From a virus, in IMG/VR virus record IMGVR_UViG_3300032820_000108, positions 1-24,846 of that record: a stretch of DNA of 24,846 bases; one strand, 5' to 3'. Of this stretch, positions 23,917-24,846 are shown piece by piece (position 1 is the stretch's first letter; each line of letters starts with the position of its first letter). Both the position numbers and the translations under genes were made by a program. The notes beneath the pieces are model-generated. The model was given only the letters and a program-made list of their open reading frames with translations, searched no databases and was not told the DNA's origin.

Positions 23917-24528
23917 ATGGCCGTAAAAACGATTTCAGAATTTAAATCTCGCCTCGCAGGAGGCGGTGCAAGACCCAATTTATTCGAGGTTGATATACCC
24001 GATGTTCCATTTGCTTTAAATTGGAATGGGGATACCAATGCTCAGGGTAATTTAAATTTCTTATGTAAAGCAACGGGACTACCTGCTCAGAATATAGCAG
24101 CAATTGATGTTCCATTTAGAGGTCGTAATTTTAAAGTTTCAGGAGACAGAACGATTGATAACTGGTCAATCACTGTTATTAATGATGCTGCCTTTGATAT
24201 TAGAAGAGCAATGGAAAAATGGAGTGAAGGTATTTTACAGCTCGATACTAATACTGGTGTTACTGATCCCGATTCTTATATGAGACAAGGATATGTCAAG
24301 CAATTAGGTAGAGGAAAGGATACAGTTTCCAAAACTACTACTCTTGCTACCGAGGACCGTAAGGTATTGGCAGCATATCAATTTGTAGATATTTGGCCTG
24401 TAACTGTTGGTGATATTGCACTTTCATATGATACAGGTGATACTCTTGAAGAATTTGATGTAGAATTTGCAGTACAATCTATTAATATTAGATATGAAGC
24501 AAATACTGGTTCAACTCTTCCCACATAA
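23917..24528 (+). CDS. gp19: Tail tube protein gp19
   Basis: The inner tail tube subunit, stacked in hexameric rings inside the gp18 sheath. It starts MAVKTISEFKSRLAGGGARP. NLFEVDIPDVPF, FLCKATGLPAQNIAAIDVPF and FKVSGDRTIDNWSITVIND are the tube-protein hallmarks, and the C-terminal FDVEFAVQSINIRYE strand closes the beta barrel. It has 203 residues against 163 in T4, with extra sequence in the loop around SYMRQGYVKQLGRGKDTVSK and near the C-terminus. Strong Shine-Dalgarno and own late promoter. It is followed by a long hairpin before gp20. Confidence 0.95.
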   Translation: MAVKTISEFKSRLAGGGARPNLFEVDIPDVPFALNWNGDTNAQGNLNFLCKATGLPAQNIAAIDVPFRGRNFKVSGDRTIDNWSITVINDAAFDIRRAMEKWSEGILQLDTNTGVTDPDSYMRQGYVKQLGRGKDTVSKTTTLATEDRKVLAAYQFVDIWPVTVGDIALSYDTGDTLEEFDVEFAVQSINIRYEANTGSTLPT

Positions 24529-24536
24529 CTAGATAA

Positions 24537-24547
24537 TGTGCTATAAT
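24537..24547 (+). promoter_or_regulatory. Extended -10 promoter upstream of gp20
   Basis: TGTGCTATAAT, identical in all 11 bases to 13743-13753, lies 46 bases before the gp20 ATG. No clear -35 box is present. Confidence 0.45.
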
Positions 24548-24576
24548 TAGACTAACTAAATATTAGTATAGTCTAA
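24547..24576 (+). terminator. Long AT-rich hairpin between gp19 and gp20
   Basis: TTAGACTAACTAA (24547-24559) pairs with TTAGT, a one-base bulge, and TAGTCTAA (24563-24576), leaving a 3-base loop: 13 base pairs in 30 bases. No T-run follows, so it is not a classical terminator. It may protect the 3' end of the abundant gp19 message or regulate gp20. Confidence 0.5.
24555..24562 (+). promoter_or_regulatory. Late promoter upstream of gene 20, inside the hairpin
   Basis: ACTAAATA lies 31 bases before ATG 24594 and forms the inner arm and loop of the 24547-24576 dyad. Confidence 0.5.
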
Positions 24577-24593
24577 AATCCTTGGAATAAATT

Positions 24594-24846
24594 ATGGCTA
24601 AGTTATTTGGGTTCTCGATAGAGGATACCGATCAACTACCAAAAGACGCTATTTCCCCCGTTCCGCCAACTGATGCGGACGGGGTAGAGCATTATTTGAG
24701 TAGTGGTTTTTTTGGTTCTTATGTTGACATTGAAGGTGTTTATAGAACTGAATTTGAACTTATTAAACGCTATCGAGAAATGGCACTTCATCCAGAGTGT
24801 GATAGTGCAATTGAAGATATTGTAAATGAAGCAATTGTAGCAGATA
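24594..24846 (+). CDS. gp20: Portal protein gp20, N-terminal part (truncated by window end)
   Basis: The first 84 residues of the portal vertex protein, the dodecamer through which DNA enters the head and on which gp17 and the neck dock. FGSYVDIEGVYRTEFELIKR followed by MALHPECDSAIEDIVNEAI is the family's conserved N-terminal helix region. MAKLFGFSIEDTD is the usual start in marine T4-like phages. The gene runs off the window; in T4-like genomes it is followed by the prohead protease gene 21. A weak GGA precedes the start, so translation may lean on the upstream leader. Confidence 0.95.
   Translation, partial: MAKLFGFSIEDTDQLPKDAISPVPPTDADGVEHYLSSGFFGSYVDIEGVYRTEFELIKRYREMALHPECDSAIEDIVNEAIVAD

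Noticed and set aside
1-24846. tRNA genes, CRISPR arrays, insertion sequences or phage attachment sites
   Set aside because: Gaps between genes are all under about 65 bases and contain only promoter boxes, ribosome sites and small hairpins; no spaced repeats or transposase-like sequence was seen.

Overview
The window is a stretch of the structural and packaging gene block of a T4-like marine myovirus, most likely a cyanophage of Synechococcus or Prochlorococcus. This rests on several observations. All genes lie on the + strand and are tightly packed. The DNA is AT-rich. The order 8 - (unrelated proteins) - 13 - 14 - 15 - 16 - (extra genes) - 17 - 18 - 19 - 20 follows the T4 late module. Late promoters of the NATAAATA / CTAAATA type precede many genes. 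A DUF2997 - Ycf35 (DUF1257) pair, which I know from cyanobacteria and plastids, sits among the virion genes. A related marine phage of another host, such as a pelagiphage, cannot be fully excluded. The window opens inside one coding sequence and closes inside the portal gene. It is probably an internal piece of a larger genome.

Layout. Positions 2-10549 hold baseplate and tail-periphery genes: the end of a large structural protein in the T4 gene 7 position, baseplate wedge gp8, and a 2518-residue DUF4815-type giant protein that stands where T4 has genes 9-12 and wac. Positions 10551-11415 hold a small coiled-coil protein and a BppU-like small structural protein. Positions 11438-13736 encode the neck proteins gp13 and gp14. 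Positions 13777-14551 are an accessory cassette of a His/Asp-repeat miniprotein, DUF2997 and Ycf35. Positions 14576-15996 hold gp15 (tail completion) and gp16 (small terminase). Positions 16029-19876 hold a long coiled-coil fibre-like protein, a 131-residue protein whose N-terminus resembles a T4 capsid-targeting peptide, and a DUF192 protein with a Gly/Asn-rich linker. Positions 19891-24846 hold gp17 (large terminase), gp18 (sheath), gp19 (tube) and the start of gp20 (portal).

The genes work together in virion assembly. gp8 and the giant protein build the baseplate periphery, gp18 and gp19 the contractile tail, gp15 its cap, gp13 and gp14 the neck, gp20 the portal, and gp16 and gp17 package DNA. 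The longest intergenic gap is 65 bases (before gp20), so no stretch over 300 bases lacks a gene. I saw no tRNA, CRISPR array, insertion sequence or attachment site.

The most interesting signals are four. (1) At least three short protein modules recur inside otherwise unrelated virion proteins and enlarge the gp8, gp14 and gp15 homologues well beyond T4 size. (2) The His-repeat / DUF2997 / Ycf35 cassette has its own promoter-like leader. (3) Prohead-processing-like motifs occur in two non-T4 proteins next to the terminase gene. (4) There is compact regulatory DNA: late promoters built into stop codons, two copies of an extended -10 promoter, and a long hairpin enclosing the gp20 promoter.
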